Shown: piece after piece, positions 23,248-32,008 of the stretch
Layout of the letters: each line of letters starts with the position of its first letter
How positions within the stretch are numbered: the first letter of the stretch is position 1
Assembly: GCA_001898505.1 (NCBI GenBank)
Contig: MKTZ01000002.1
Coordinates: 1 to 64,000 of the forward strand
Length of the DNA: 64,000 bases
Origin: Sphingobacteriales bacterium 50-39
GTDB taxonomy: Bacteria > Bacteroidota > Bacteroidia > Chitinophagales > Chitinophagaceae
Reading direction: 5' to 3'
Notes under the pieces: generated by a model
Database searches by the model: none
What the model saw: only the letters and a program-made list of their open reading frames with translations
What the model was told of the DNA's origin: nothing
Program-made: the position numbers and the translations under genes

Positions 23248-25644
23248 CTACTCCGAGCGTAGGCTGGTCACGGGGTTTGCCACCGCTGCCTTCATGGCCA
23301 GCATGCTCACCGTCACCAGTGCGATCAGCAGGGCGATCACTCCAGCCAGTACAAACACCCACCAACTGATCGTCACCCGATAGGCGTAATCCCGCAGCCA
23401 TCTGTTCAATGCATACCAAGCCAGTGGCCAGGCTATCAGGTTGGCGATGAGCACGAGCTTTATAAAATGACGGGACAGCAATCCCACAATATGCTGTACA
23501 GAAGCGCCCATCACTTTGCGTATACCGATCTCCTTTACCCTCCGTTCCGCCGAATAGCTGGCAAGACCAAAAAGTCCGAGGCAGGAGATAAGGATGGCCA
23601 ACATGGCCAATATGCCTACCATTCGCGACACTTGCGCATCCGCGCGGTATACTTCCGTAAAATGATCGTCCAGGAATTGATAGGTCAGCGGCCGGTCGGG
23701 GAACATTTTATGCCATGTGGACTGGATAAAAGCGAGAGCTTCCTTGTCTTTCCCTCCGTTGATCTTGACGGATAAGGTAGTAAAGCCCCAATCCTTTTGA
23801 TTAAAAAGGAACATGGTCTCGATCTTGTAATGCAGTGAATTGAAATTGAAATCCCTTGCAATCCCCACGATCATGCCTGCCGAGTCGAAACCAAAATGTT
23901 TCCCGATCACGGAAGAGAGCTCAGCGTGCGGTTGATCCTTTGTCAGCTCTTTTGCCAGCGCCTCATTGACGATATACTCCCTCCCATTGGCGCCTTTCTC
24001 ATGAGAGAAATTGCGTCCTGCCGCCAGCGGTATCTGGTAAAGGGTCAGGTAATCGGGATCGACGATCAGCCGGGTCGATGTCAGTTGACGTAATGGCCCC
24101 TCGCCCTTGAATTCAATTCCCGATTGATCCAGATGACTTCCCAATTGATCCTGGGCGCCCGTGACTGTAGCTATATATGCGTTGTTCGAAAGCTCTTCTT
24201 TCAAAAGATCAAATTTACGGGATGTCATGCGGTCGAGCTCGATGGTCAATACTCTATCGCGGTTGAATCCCGGGTCCCTCTCCTGCATATAGTTCAGTTG
24301 CCGGAATACAAAGATCGTGGCGATCATAAGAAAGATGGCACAGGCAAACTGTCCCACCACAAGGATATTCCTGAGCCTTCCCTTGTTCTTCCCTGTTAGA
24401 GAAAGTCCCTTCAGGACCTTTACGGGCTGAAATGAGGATAGATAAGCCGCGGGATAAAGCCCTGATAATATTCCTACCAGTATCGTGCCCAGCACCACTG
24501 CCGCCAGCAGCCATCTGTTATCTATCAGAACGGACCCCAGCCGCCGCTGGCTCAACGCATCGACATATGGCAGCGCCAACCCTACCAGCCCCGCTGCAAA
24601 TACCAGCGCGATCAATGACAGCAGTACGGTCTCACCCAGGAACTGTGCCCCCAGTTGCGAGCGCAAGGCTCCGATGGATTTCCGGATGCCCACCTCCTTG
24701 GCCCGCTCCGCGCTTCGGGCCGTCGACAGGTTCATAAAGTTGATACAGGCTATCAACAGCACAATAAGCGCTATGGCAGAGAATATATCGGTATAGTTCT
24801 TATCGAACTTTTGATAGTTGAGATAGTCGAGCCCTATATCCGCAGCGTTGGCATGTACATCTTTAAAAGGCAGCAGAAAAAGTTCATAAAATTTCCACCC
24901 GTCGTTGTTGAGATGCTTCTTCAAATAATCGGGGAATTTTTTCTCCAGCGCTGCAACATTCGTATTCGGTGCCAGCTCGAAATAAGTATCCAGCCAGTTG
25001 CCACCCCACCATGTCAGCCAATCGGGCTTATAGATGGTATTGAAAGACATAAGGGCATCGAACTGCAACTGCGAGTTCTCCGGCACATCAGCCAGTATTC
25101 CCGTCACCGTAAAAAAGGTCGTATCAGCATCGAAATGATTTATCCTGCGCCCTACGGGATCTTCCGTCCCGAATAGCTTCCGTGCAGCGGAAGCTGTCAA
25201 TACCACACTGTTGGGTTTCTGCAGTGCCGTGGCCCTGTCCCCTTTTATCAGTTTGAAATCGAACAACTGAAGAAAAGTGCTGTCCACGAAGAAGGCGTGG
25301 GGCATATATACCCGCTGATCGCCATAGGTCATTTGAAACTTATCCTGCCAGTGTATCCGCGTAAAATTCTTTATCTCCGGGAACTCTTCCCTGAGGGTAG
25401 GTCCCATGGGGAACATCGACAAACCCACTTTTTGGGAAGCTACCATACCAGGGAATTTCTGCACCTCATTCAGCCGGTAGATGTTCTTGTGATGAAAGTT
25501 ATCAAAGCTCTTTTCGTAAAAGACGAAGAGCAGGATAACGATACAGGCAGCCATGCCCGTGGCAAGTCCGATGATATTGATGGCGGAATAGACCTTGTGT
25601 TTCCAAAAGTTGCGCCAGGCAATCTTGAAATAATTTTTAAACAT
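23248..25644 (-). CDS. ABC transporter permease, MacB/FtsX type
   Basis: A 798-residue paralogue of the permeases at 1530 and 9530. It starts MFKNYFKIAWRNFWKHKVY, has a first helix at 20-42, an ERAKEVGIRKSIGALRSQ motif, three helices at about 280-400, and a C-terminal FtsX unit with RRVKEIGIRKVMGASVQ. It ends in NPVTSLRSE. No ATPase is adjacent. The stop codon abuts the truncated Crp gene, so the region just downstream has been rearranged. Confidence 0.9.
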   Translation of the reverse strand: MFKNYFKIAWRNFWKHKVYSAINIIGLATGMAACIVILLFVFYEKSFDNFHHKNIYRLNEVQKFPGMVASQKVGLSMFPMGPTLREEFPEIKNFTRIHWQDKFQMTYGDQRVYMPHAFFVDSTFLQLFDFKLIKGDRATALQKPNSVVLTASAARKLFGTEDPVGRRINHFDADTTFFTVTGILADVPENSQLQFDALMSFNTIYKPDWLTWWGGNWLDTYFELAPNTNVAALEKKFPDYLKKHLNNDGWKFYELFLLPFKDVHANAADIGLDYLNYQKFDKNYTDIFSAIALIVLLIACINFMNLSTARSAERAKEVGIRKSIGALRSQLGAQFLGETVLLSLIALVFAAGLVGLALPYVDALSQRRLGSVLIDNRWLLAAVVLGTILVGILSGLYPAAYLSSFQPVKVLKGLSLTGKNKGRLRNILVVGQFACAIFLMIATIFVFRQLNYMQERDPGFNRDRVLTIELDRMTSRKFDLLKEELSNNAYIATVTGAQDQLGSHLDQSGIEFKGEGPLRQLTSTRLIVDPDYLTLYQIPLAAGRNFSHEKGANGREYIVNEALAKELTKDQPHAELSSVIGKHFGFDSAGMIVGIARDFNFNSLHYKIETMFLFNQKDWGFTTLSVKINGGKDKEALAFIQSTWHKMFPDRPLTYQFLDDHFTEVYRADAQVSRMVGILAMLAILISCLGLFGLASYSAERRVKEIGIRKVMGASVQHIVGLLSRHFIKLVLIANLIAWPLAWYALNRWLRDYAYRVTISWWVFVLAGVIALLIALVTVSMLAMKAAVANPVTSLRSE

Positions 25645-25751
25645 GTTGACGTTGTTTTAGGTGGGATCCGAACGCCTCATGTGTAGGATACTAAGATAGG
25701 CTTTTTTTATTATCTTTCGCTCCGGATGTCACAACAAAAACCAGCTAGCTT

Positions 25752-26378
25752 ATGCGCCCGATCCTTTCTTTTATCCTGCTGCTCACTATAGGAAGCGGCT
25801 TTATCCCCATGACAACACTGGCACAGGACAGCACCAGGTCTGTCTGGGCGCCATCGTATAAGCTGGATACTCCCCGGGGCTGGACCACAGAGCACTTTGT
25901 CCTCCCGCCCGAGTTTGCTCCGCAGATACCTTATAAAGGGACGGAAGACCTGCGCTTTGCCCACGGATGGGCCGACGGCGCCAGTGAAGAGCATTGGGCT
26001 TATGCCTTTTTATGGTGGTTGGAAGGCCGTCCCCAACTCACGGCCGAGAGACTGCAGACCTGTCTTAAGGACTATTACAGCGGCCTGGTTGAAAGAAATA
26101 CAGGCCCCCGTAAGATACCCAAAGAAAAGCTGGTGCCCATCAAGACTTCTTTCCGGATCATCAATGCCTATCCGGGGGACAAAACCACCTTTTCCGGCAC
26201 CGTTTATATGCTGGACTATCTGACCCAGACCCCCATGACCCTGAATGTGGTCGTTCACTGGAAATATCTTCGCACACCGGATCATACGGCAGTGTTCTTT
26301 GAAGTATCCCCCAAACCGCTCGATCATCATATATGGCAACAACTCAACGAACTGAACAAAGGGCTGCGTTTGCCATAA
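25752..26378 (+). CDS. Secreted protein of unknown function
   Basis: A 208-residue protein with a signal peptide (residues 1-25, ending TTLAQ). The mature part has GWTTEHFVLPPEFAP, HGWADGASEEHWAYAFLWWL and a C-terminal beta-rich region. This resembles uncharacterised Bacteroidota exported proteins, but I recognise no domain. A -7-like box TATCTTTC lies at 25711-25718. Its 3' end overlaps the glutaminyl cyclase gene by 46 bases, so the two are probably one transcript. Confidence 0.7.
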   Translation: MRPILSFILLLTIGSGFIPMTTLAQDSTRSVWAPSYKLDTPRGWTTEHFVLPPEFAPQIPYKGTEDLRFAHGWADGASEEHWAYAFLWWLEGRPQLTAERLQTCLKDYYSGLVERNTGPRKIPKEKLVPIKTSFRIINAYPGDKTTFSGTVYMLDYLTQTPMTLNVVVHWKYLRTPDHTAVFFEVSPKPLDHHIWQQLNELNKGLRLP

Positions 26379-27181
26379 CACTGCTATCCTTGTTTTTTTA
26401 TGTAGCCTGTAAGAACCCCGAAAGCGGCAATACCCGGGAGGACAGTTCCCCGACGCATCCCGCCATACCCATTATCAACTGGTCCGTAAAAACCGCCTTC
26501 CCGCACGACACCTCTCTTTTTACAGAAGGATTCCTGGTACATGACGGGAAGATATTCGAGAGCACCGGCTCTCCGGATGAATATGCGGATGCCGAGTCGC
26601 TGGTAGGCATCATCGACCCCCGAACAGGCAGGATGGATCAGAAGATACGGCTCGACAGAAATAAGTATTTCGGAGAAGGCATCGCATTCCTCCATGACAA
26701 ACTGTATCAGCTCACCTACCTGAACCAAAAGGGCTTTATCTACGATGCAGCCACTTTTAAACAGACGGGCGAATTCCATTTTGACAACCCGGAAGGCTGG
26801 GGCCTCACCACCGACGGCGAGTATCTCATCATGGACGACAGTTCCGCCACGCTTACTTTTCTTGACCCGGCCACTCTCAAACCCGTAAAGAAGCTAATGG
26901 TGACCATCAATGGCATACCCCGTGACAGCCTCAACGAGCTGGAATATATCAAGGGATATATTTATGCCAATGTCTGGTATACGAATTATATCCTGAAGAT
27001 CGACCCCGTCTCGGGTGTGGTAGTAGGCAAACTGGACCTGAGCTCCCTGGTAGCCGATGCTATGAATAAAAATCCTTATGCGAACGTGCTCAATGGTATT
27101 GCGTACGATCCCGTATCGGATAAAATATATATTGTCGGCAAACGCTGGCCCAATATTTATCAGATAGATTTCCCCCATTGA
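26333..27181 (+). CDS. Glutaminyl-peptide cyclotransferase, lipoprotein
   Basis: A 282-residue enzyme of the plant-type glutamine cyclotransferase family, which converts N-terminal Gln to pyroglutamate. The fold is a five-bladed propeller; visible family segments are TEGFLVHDGKIFESTG, GEGIAFLHDKLYQLTY, EGWGLTTDGEYLIMDD and LNELEYIKGYIYANVW. The N terminus has a lipobox at YVAC (Cys26), so it should be anchored to a membrane outside the cytoplasm. The ATG at 26333 lies inside the preceding gene; no later start keeps the lipoprotein signal. Confidence 0.9.
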   Translation: MATTQRTEQRAAFAITLLSLFFYVACKNPESGNTREDSSPTHPAIPIINWSVKTAFPHDTSLFTEGFLVHDGKIFESTGSPDEYADAESLVGIIDPRTGRMDQKIRLDRNKYFGEGIAFLHDKLYQLTYLNQKGFIYDAATFKQTGEFHFDNPEGWGLTTDGEYLIMDDSSATLTFLDPATLKPVKKLMVTINGIPRDSLNELEYIKGYIYANVWYTNYILKIDPVSGVVVGKLDLSSLVADAMNKNPYANVLNGIAYDPVSDKIYIVGKRWPNIYQIDFPH

Positions 27182-27220
27182 GCATTCACCCGCTCATCAC
27201 AGAGGAGAAAATCCGAGGGG

Positions 27221-27254
27221 TTTGAGTTAATAAATGAAAAGTTTCCTACTTTTC
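27221..27254 (+). promoter_or_regulatory. Candidate promoter of the DUF885 gene
   Basis: TTTG (27221-27224) and TACTTTTC (27247-27254) stand 22 bases apart, near the -33 / -7 arrangement TTTG - TAnnTTTG of Bacteroidota. The second box differs in its last base. The ATG follows 36 bases later. Confidence 0.4.
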
Positions 27255-27289
27255 CCTGTCGTAGTTTTATTGTTCTACAATACAATCAC

Positions 27290-29098
27290 ATGAGGATAAC
27301 AACAAAAACCAAGCTCCTGCTTCTACTCTGCCTGACCTGCACCGGTCTTATGCATATCCCGGCCTTTGCACAGGTATCCCCCGGCGAATACGCCCCCTGT
27401 CAGGAAATGCCTGATCTTATTACCAAGTACAATGCGGATTACAGGGCCATCGTACGATTCTATACCCTGCCTGCCAATGGCGGTTTTGGCTTTGGTTACG
27501 GAGGTCGTGGCGGTGGCGGCGACATGGAAGGAGGGGCCTCTCCCGAAAAAAGGACACGTCTCGAGACGCTCTATCACGACTACCTGAAAAGACTGGAACA
27601 GCTGGACTTTAAAAGTCTTCCCCAGGAGTGTAAGGTCGACTACATTCTCTTTAAAAGGAATTTGGATGATAAGCTCGAATCATCCGCCCGGGAGGCTGCA
27701 CAGTATACCCGTGTAAAAAGCTGGTTCCCCTTCTCCGACTCCATTTATGCGCTGGAAGTGCTGCGCCGCCGGGGTCATCCCATCGATGCGGAGGCAGCAG
27801 CCAAACACTGGGGCGACGATGCGGAAGATATCAAGAAATTAAAAACCCGTCTGAAGGCCGACAACTCCCTGAGCATGGACGATATCTATGAAGCCGGGCA
27901 AATCATTGCCGACCTGAAAAGGTCCATCGGCGCGGTCTATAATTTCTACAACGGGTATGATCCCCTCTTCACCTGGTGGATGCCCAAGCCTTATAAAGAG
28001 CTGGATGATGCGCTGGCCTCTTATGCCGACGCATTCAAGGACAAGAACAAGGCCTTTTTGCCATCCGACAACAGCGGCATCGTTGGCAAGCCCGTAGGCC
28101 GGGATGAGCTGACGCGCCAGCTGAAGTTTGAAATGATACCATATACGCCCGAAGAGCTGATCGACATCGCCAATAAGGAGTTCGCCTGGTGCGATGCGGA
28201 AATGTTAAAGGCTTCCAGGGAAATGGGGTTGGGCGACGACTGGAAGGCGGCCCTGGAAAAAGTAAAGAATACCTATGTGCCTGCCGGCAAGCAGCCGGAG
28301 ATGATCCTCGGATTGTTCAATGAATCCATCGACTTCCTAAAAAAACATGACCTCGTCACCATCCCACCGCTGGCGGAGGAAACCTGGGGCATGAGCATGA
28401 TGAGCCCCGAACGGCAACTGGTCAATCCTTTTTTCCTGGGAGGGGATCAGATCATCATCTCCTACCCTACCAATACCATGGATGAGGACGACAGACTGAT
28501 GAGCATGCGGGGCAATAATCCACATTTCTCCCGCGCCACGGTCCATCATGAGCTCATCGCAGGCCACAACCTCCAGGCCTATATGCAAAGCCGCTATCGT
28601 ACTTATCGCGATTTTGGATCGGGATTCTGGACGGAAGGCTGGTCGCTCTATTGGGAACTGCTGCTTTGGGACCTGAAATTTCCCAAAGGTCCCGAGGACA
28701 GGATCGGCATGCTGTTCTGGCATATGCATCGCTGCGCCCGTATCATTTTCTCCCTCAACTACCATCTGGGCAAGTGGACGCCACAGCAGTGTATCGACTT
28801 CCTCGTCGACCGCGTGGGACATGAAAGGGCCAATGCTGCCGGTGAAGTACGCAGGTCCTTTGTGGATCGTTATCCTCCGCTGTATCAGCTGGCCTATCTC
28901 ACGGGGGGACGGCAATTCTATGCGTTAAAAAAAGAGCTGGTGGACAGCGGCAAGATGACCTATAAGCAATACCACGATGCCATTCTGCACCTGAATGCCA
29001 TGCCGGTAGAGATGATACGTGCGATACTCACCAAACAGTCGTTGGAAAAGGATTTTAAGACCAAATGGAGGTTCTATGATACAGGTGGCGTAAAGTGA
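27290..29098 (+). CDS. DUF885 family secreted metallopeptidase-like protein
   Basis: A 602-residue exported protein (signal peptide 1-27). The DUF885 zinc-site motif is seen as HHELIAGHNLQAYMQ with the downstream FWTEGWSLYWELL glutamate, a thermolysin-unrelated but carboxypeptidase-like arrangement. The C-terminal helices contain HMHRCARIIFSLNYHLGKW and AYLTGGRQFYALK. A glycine-rich insertion (GGFGFGYGGRGGGG) follows the mature N terminus, near residue 64. Its stop codon directly abuts the stop of the convergent GH30 gene with no base between. Substrate not known; related proteins are annotated as dipeptidyl carboxypeptidases. Confidence 0.88.
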   Translation: MRITTKTKLLLLLCLTCTGLMHIPAFAQVSPGEYAPCQEMPDLITKYNADYRAIVRFYTLPANGGFGFGYGGRGGGGDMEGGASPEKRTRLETLYHDYLKRLEQLDFKSLPQECKVDYILFKRNLDDKLESSAREAAQYTRVKSWFPFSDSIYALEVLRRRGHPIDAEAAAKHWGDDAEDIKKLKTRLKADNSLSMDDIYEAGQIIADLKRSIGAVYNFYNGYDPLFTWWMPKPYKELDDALASYADAFKDKNKAFLPSDNSGIVGKPVGRDELTRQLKFEMIPYTPEELIDIANKEFAWCDAEMLKASREMGLGDDWKAALEKVKNTYVPAGKQPEMILGLFNESIDFLKKHDLVTIPPLAEETWGMSMMSPERQLVNPFFLGGDQIIISYPTNTMDEDDRLMSMRGNNPHFSRATVHHELIAGHNLQAYMQSRYRTYRDFGSGFWTEGWSLYWELLLWDLKFPKGPEDRIGMLFWHMHRCARIIFSLNYHLGKWTPQQCIDFLVDRVGHERANAAGEVRRSFVDRYPPLYQLAYLTGGRQFYALKKELVDSGKMTYKQYHDAILHLNAMPVEMIRAILTKQSLEKDFKTKWRFYDTGGVK

Positions 29099-30487
29099 TC
29101 ACCACACATAGGTTGCTACAGCCCCGGCCCCCAATGTCTGAAGGCTTTGCCCCCCAGCGCCTTTAATAGCAAATGTCTGGGCTGTAGTTCCCGTATTCAA
29201 TACGATAAGCACTGTCTTTCCAGCCGGCGTCCGGAAAGCCACATTCGGCAACGATCCCGCATCCGTACCCGTTGCATCGGACCCTATGCGCGCCGATCCG
29301 GGCCGAACGAACTTGGCAGCATGCGCGACGATATAATAGGCCGGGTTATGTGTTACCTTATCACCGTCGATGGTCACTGCGCCCAGACATCTGTCACAAC
29401 CACCCCTATCAGTATGCGGTTTATAGTCAGGATCTGCAGCCAGATTCCACTCGATGACATTCCTGCTCCAGTTACGGCTGGCTCCGATGATGAGCTTCTC
29501 GATATGTTCCGGTATATCCTTTGCAAAATCCCCCGGTCCGCCTACCCACTGCTCCGTAAAGTAGAGATTCTTCGTTGGGTATGCGTCATGGACCTTCGAC
29601 AGCGCATCGATCGTACCGCCATACAAATGGAAAGCAGATCCATCTACGAAACGGCGAGCTTCCGGATCATCAAGTATAGAGATTGGGTATTCGGGCTTAT
29701 CGCAATTGTGATCATAGACGATGATCTTTGTCTTGATACCAGCGCGCTTGAAGGCAGGACCCAGGAAACCCTTGACGAAGTCCGCCTCATCCTTTGCAGG
29801 CATATACATGCTGGGATTATTACCAGGATGCAGCGGCTCATTCTGTATCGTTATGGCATCGATCCGGATGCCCTGCTTTGCCATGGCCTTTATATATTTT
29901 ACAAAATAGCGGGCATACACTCCATAATATTCCCGTTTCAGGCTTCCTCCACGGGTGTCGTGATTATCCTTCATCCAGGCTGGCGCGCTCCAGGGGGAGC
30001 CCAATATCTTGAGAGAAGGATAGACGGCAAGCACCTCTTTCAGCACAGGAATGACATCCTGCTTGTCGGGCCCCAGATCGAAATGCGCCAAAGCAGTATC
30101 CGTTTGCCCTTCCGGCAGATCGTCATAGGAAAAGACATGATCATTCAGGTCGGAGGCGCCGATGCTGATACGCAGATAGCTTCCACCGATGTGATTGCCC
30201 TCCGTGGAAAAAAGGTCTTTTAATAGTGCGGCCCTGGCAGGAGCGCTCATATGTATGATATGCTGCGCACTACCGCCGGTCAATGCCCATCCATAGCCAT
30301 CGATGGTCTGGTAGGGCCTGGACGGGTCCACTTTGATGGTGACGCTGCCTTTGTCGCCGGCAGCCTTCCCTGTTTGACGGGTAAAGAACACCTGCTGCGC
30401 TGGGTCTGTCACCCAGCTACTCACTTTCATTTGCGCCTGTGCATGCACCAGGCCCCCTAAACATATTCCTAACAGTAAGTTCCGCAT
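29099..30487 (-). CDS. Glycoside hydrolase family 30 enzyme
   Basis: A 462-residue secreted retaining beta-glycosidase (signal peptide 1-19). A (beta/alpha)8 barrel carries the acid/base Glu217 (TIQNEPLHPG) and nucleophile Glu312 (YFTEQW). IDGYGWALTGGSA, SPWSAPAWMKDN and the C-terminal beta domain (VLIVLNTGTTAQTFAI) agree with GH30. Four bases or fewer separate it from the next GH30 gene, so both are in one operon. Likely substrates are beta-1,6-glucan or a glucosyl conjugate; family members vary. Confidence 0.92.
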   Translation of the reverse strand: MRNLLLGICLGGLVHAQAQMKVSSWVTDPAQQVFFTRQTGKAAGDKGSVTIKVDPSRPYQTIDGYGWALTGGSAQHIIHMSAPARAALLKDLFSTEGNHIGGSYLRISIGASDLNDHVFSYDDLPEGQTDTALAHFDLGPDKQDVIPVLKEVLAVYPSLKILGSPWSAPAWMKDNHDTRGGSLKREYYGVYARYFVKYIKAMAKQGIRIDAITIQNEPLHPGNNPSMYMPAKDEADFVKGFLGPAFKRAGIKTKIIVYDHNCDKPEYPISILDDPEARRFVDGSAFHLYGGTIDALSKVHDAYPTKNLYFTEQWVGGPGDFAKDIPEHIEKLIIGASRNWSRNVIEWNLAADPDYKPHTDRGGCDRCLGAVTIDGDKVTHNPAYYIVAHAAKFVRPGSARIGSDATGTDAGSLPNVAFRTPAGKTVLIVLNTGTTAQTFAIKGAGGQSLQTLGAGAVATYVW

Positions 30488-30490
30488 AGT

Positions 30491-31921
30491 CTATTGTATG
30501 ATGATAGTGGAAATAGAATGAGGCAGACTCTCTGTAGCAGCCTCCTTGCCTTTTAAGATCACCCGGTATGGGAGCTTCTCATCGGTAGTGTTCAATACTA
30601 CCACGGCAATGCTCCCGTCTGTATTGACAAAGGCCGAGGTCTGCAGCTGTGCCCTGTTGGAAGAAGCCGCGATACGCTTTGCACCGGGATGGATGAATTT
30701 GGAGAAATGACCGATATAATAATATGCATTGGTATAGATCAATTTTCCGGTACGGGTATCTGCATGCACTGGCGCAAAACAGAAATTCCCTACATGGTTG
30801 GGACCGCCCTTTTCGTCTAAAAGTATATTCCAATCCGTCCAGCCTACACATCCATTGTTGAAATCGTTCACCATGGAATAACCGTACTTCTCTCCCAGAT
30901 CCCAGTTGCTGAGGCCCTCAAAGCTGAACTTCTCCTTGCAGCCTTCCGTGAACAGGAGGTTGGTGTTTGGAAAAGCGCTTGTCACCAGCTTCATATTTTC
31001 GAATTGCATGGGACCACCGGTCCACGTCTCATACCAGTGAAAGCCGATGCCCCATACATATTTTGCGGCAGCAGGGTCTTCCAGGATGGTGCTGGCACGC
31101 TGATACAGGAGGTCGCGGTTATGATCCCAGGCTATCAGTTTCTTGTCACCAAGCCCCGACGACTGCAATACAGGCCCTAAATAATTCTTGATAAAGTCCC
31201 TTTCTTCCTCTGCTGTGTATATACAGGACTCCCATGTTTGTTTGGCCATGGGTTCATTCTGCACCGACAGACCCCAGATGGGAATGCCCTTCGCCTCATA
31301 TGTTTTGATGAATTTTACAAAGAAGTTGGCCCAGCTTTGACCATATTCCTGCTGCTTGAGGTGGCCTCCGTGCAGGACATCGTTATTGTCCTTCATCCAT
31401 CCGGGAGGACTCCAGGGGGAGACAAATAGCCGGAGACTGCCCCCGGCGGCTGAGATTGCCTGTTTGATCAGCGGGATCCGGTATTGCTCGTCATGCGCCA
31501 CACTGAAGCTCGTAAGATCCTTGTCGTTGTCCTTTACATACGAGTAGCTACCGCTGGAAAAATCGCAGCTTTGAATATTGGTCCTTGCTAGTGTATAGCC
31601 GATGCCGATCTTAGGGTCATAATAAGCGCGCAGCAATTCTTCCTGTTGCGCCTTGGGGATCTTGGCGAACGTCTCCGCCGACGCATCTGTCAATGCCCCG
31701 CCAATACCTATAATGGTCTGAAAGCTTGCATTGGGATCCACCAGGATAAAGGGCTCTGTCTCCAGAGGCTGATGTGAGTCGGTAAAACTGAGCTTTCCGC
31801 CCTGTGTAAGGCGTAGCTGAGATTTGTCCGCTGTAGTGTAGATGGAAGCCGTATTGGGCTGTGCAAATGCGGCGGCGCCGGTCAGCGCCGTTAGAAAGAT
31901 GGCAAGTATCTTTGATTTCAT
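30491..31921 (-). CDS. Glycoside hydrolase family 30, glucosylceramidase-like
   Basis: A 476-residue secreted enzyme (signal peptide ending AAAFAQ). Catalytic residues are Glu223 (SVQNEPMAKQTWESC) and Glu326 (LLFTEGCKE). Other GH30 hallmarks are GIGGALTDASAETF, SCDFSSGSYSYV and WSPPGWMKDN. The C-terminal beta domain ends HSISTIIIQ. It resembles subfamily 1/3 enzymes that act on beta-1,6-glucan or glucosylceramide. It is upstream of, and almost contiguous with, the other GH30 gene; the two differ enough to act on distinct linkages. Confidence 0.93.
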   Translation of the reverse strand: MKSKILAIFLTALTGAAAFAQPNTASIYTTADKSQLRLTQGGKLSFTDSHQPLETEPFILVDPNASFQTIIGIGGALTDASAETFAKIPKAQQEELLRAYYDPKIGIGYTLARTNIQSCDFSSGSYSYVKDNDKDLTSFSVAHDEQYRIPLIKQAISAAGGSLRLFVSPWSPPGWMKDNNDVLHGGHLKQQEYGQSWANFFVKFIKTYEAKGIPIWGLSVQNEPMAKQTWESCIYTAEEERDFIKNYLGPVLQSSGLGDKKLIAWDHNRDLLYQRASTILEDPAAAKYVWGIGFHWYETWTGGPMQFENMKLVTSAFPNTNLLFTEGCKEKFSFEGLSNWDLGEKYGYSMVNDFNNGCVGWTDWNILLDEKGGPNHVGNFCFAPVHADTRTGKLIYTNAYYYIGHFSKFIHPGAKRIAASSNRAQLQTSAFVNTDGSIAVVVLNTTDEKLPYRVILKGKEAATESLPHSISTIIIQ

Positions 31922-32008
31922 AACGAGTTAATGTCTTTTTATTGGTGTTATGCAGTCGCAAGCTCGTGTCATGTGCTAAAGATATCGAATATTTCCACTG
32001 CACTATGC

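Noticed and set aside
29147-30223. 358-codon + strand frame opposite the first GH30 gene
   Set aside because: Antisense to a GH30 gene with both catalytic glutamates; no recognisable domain.
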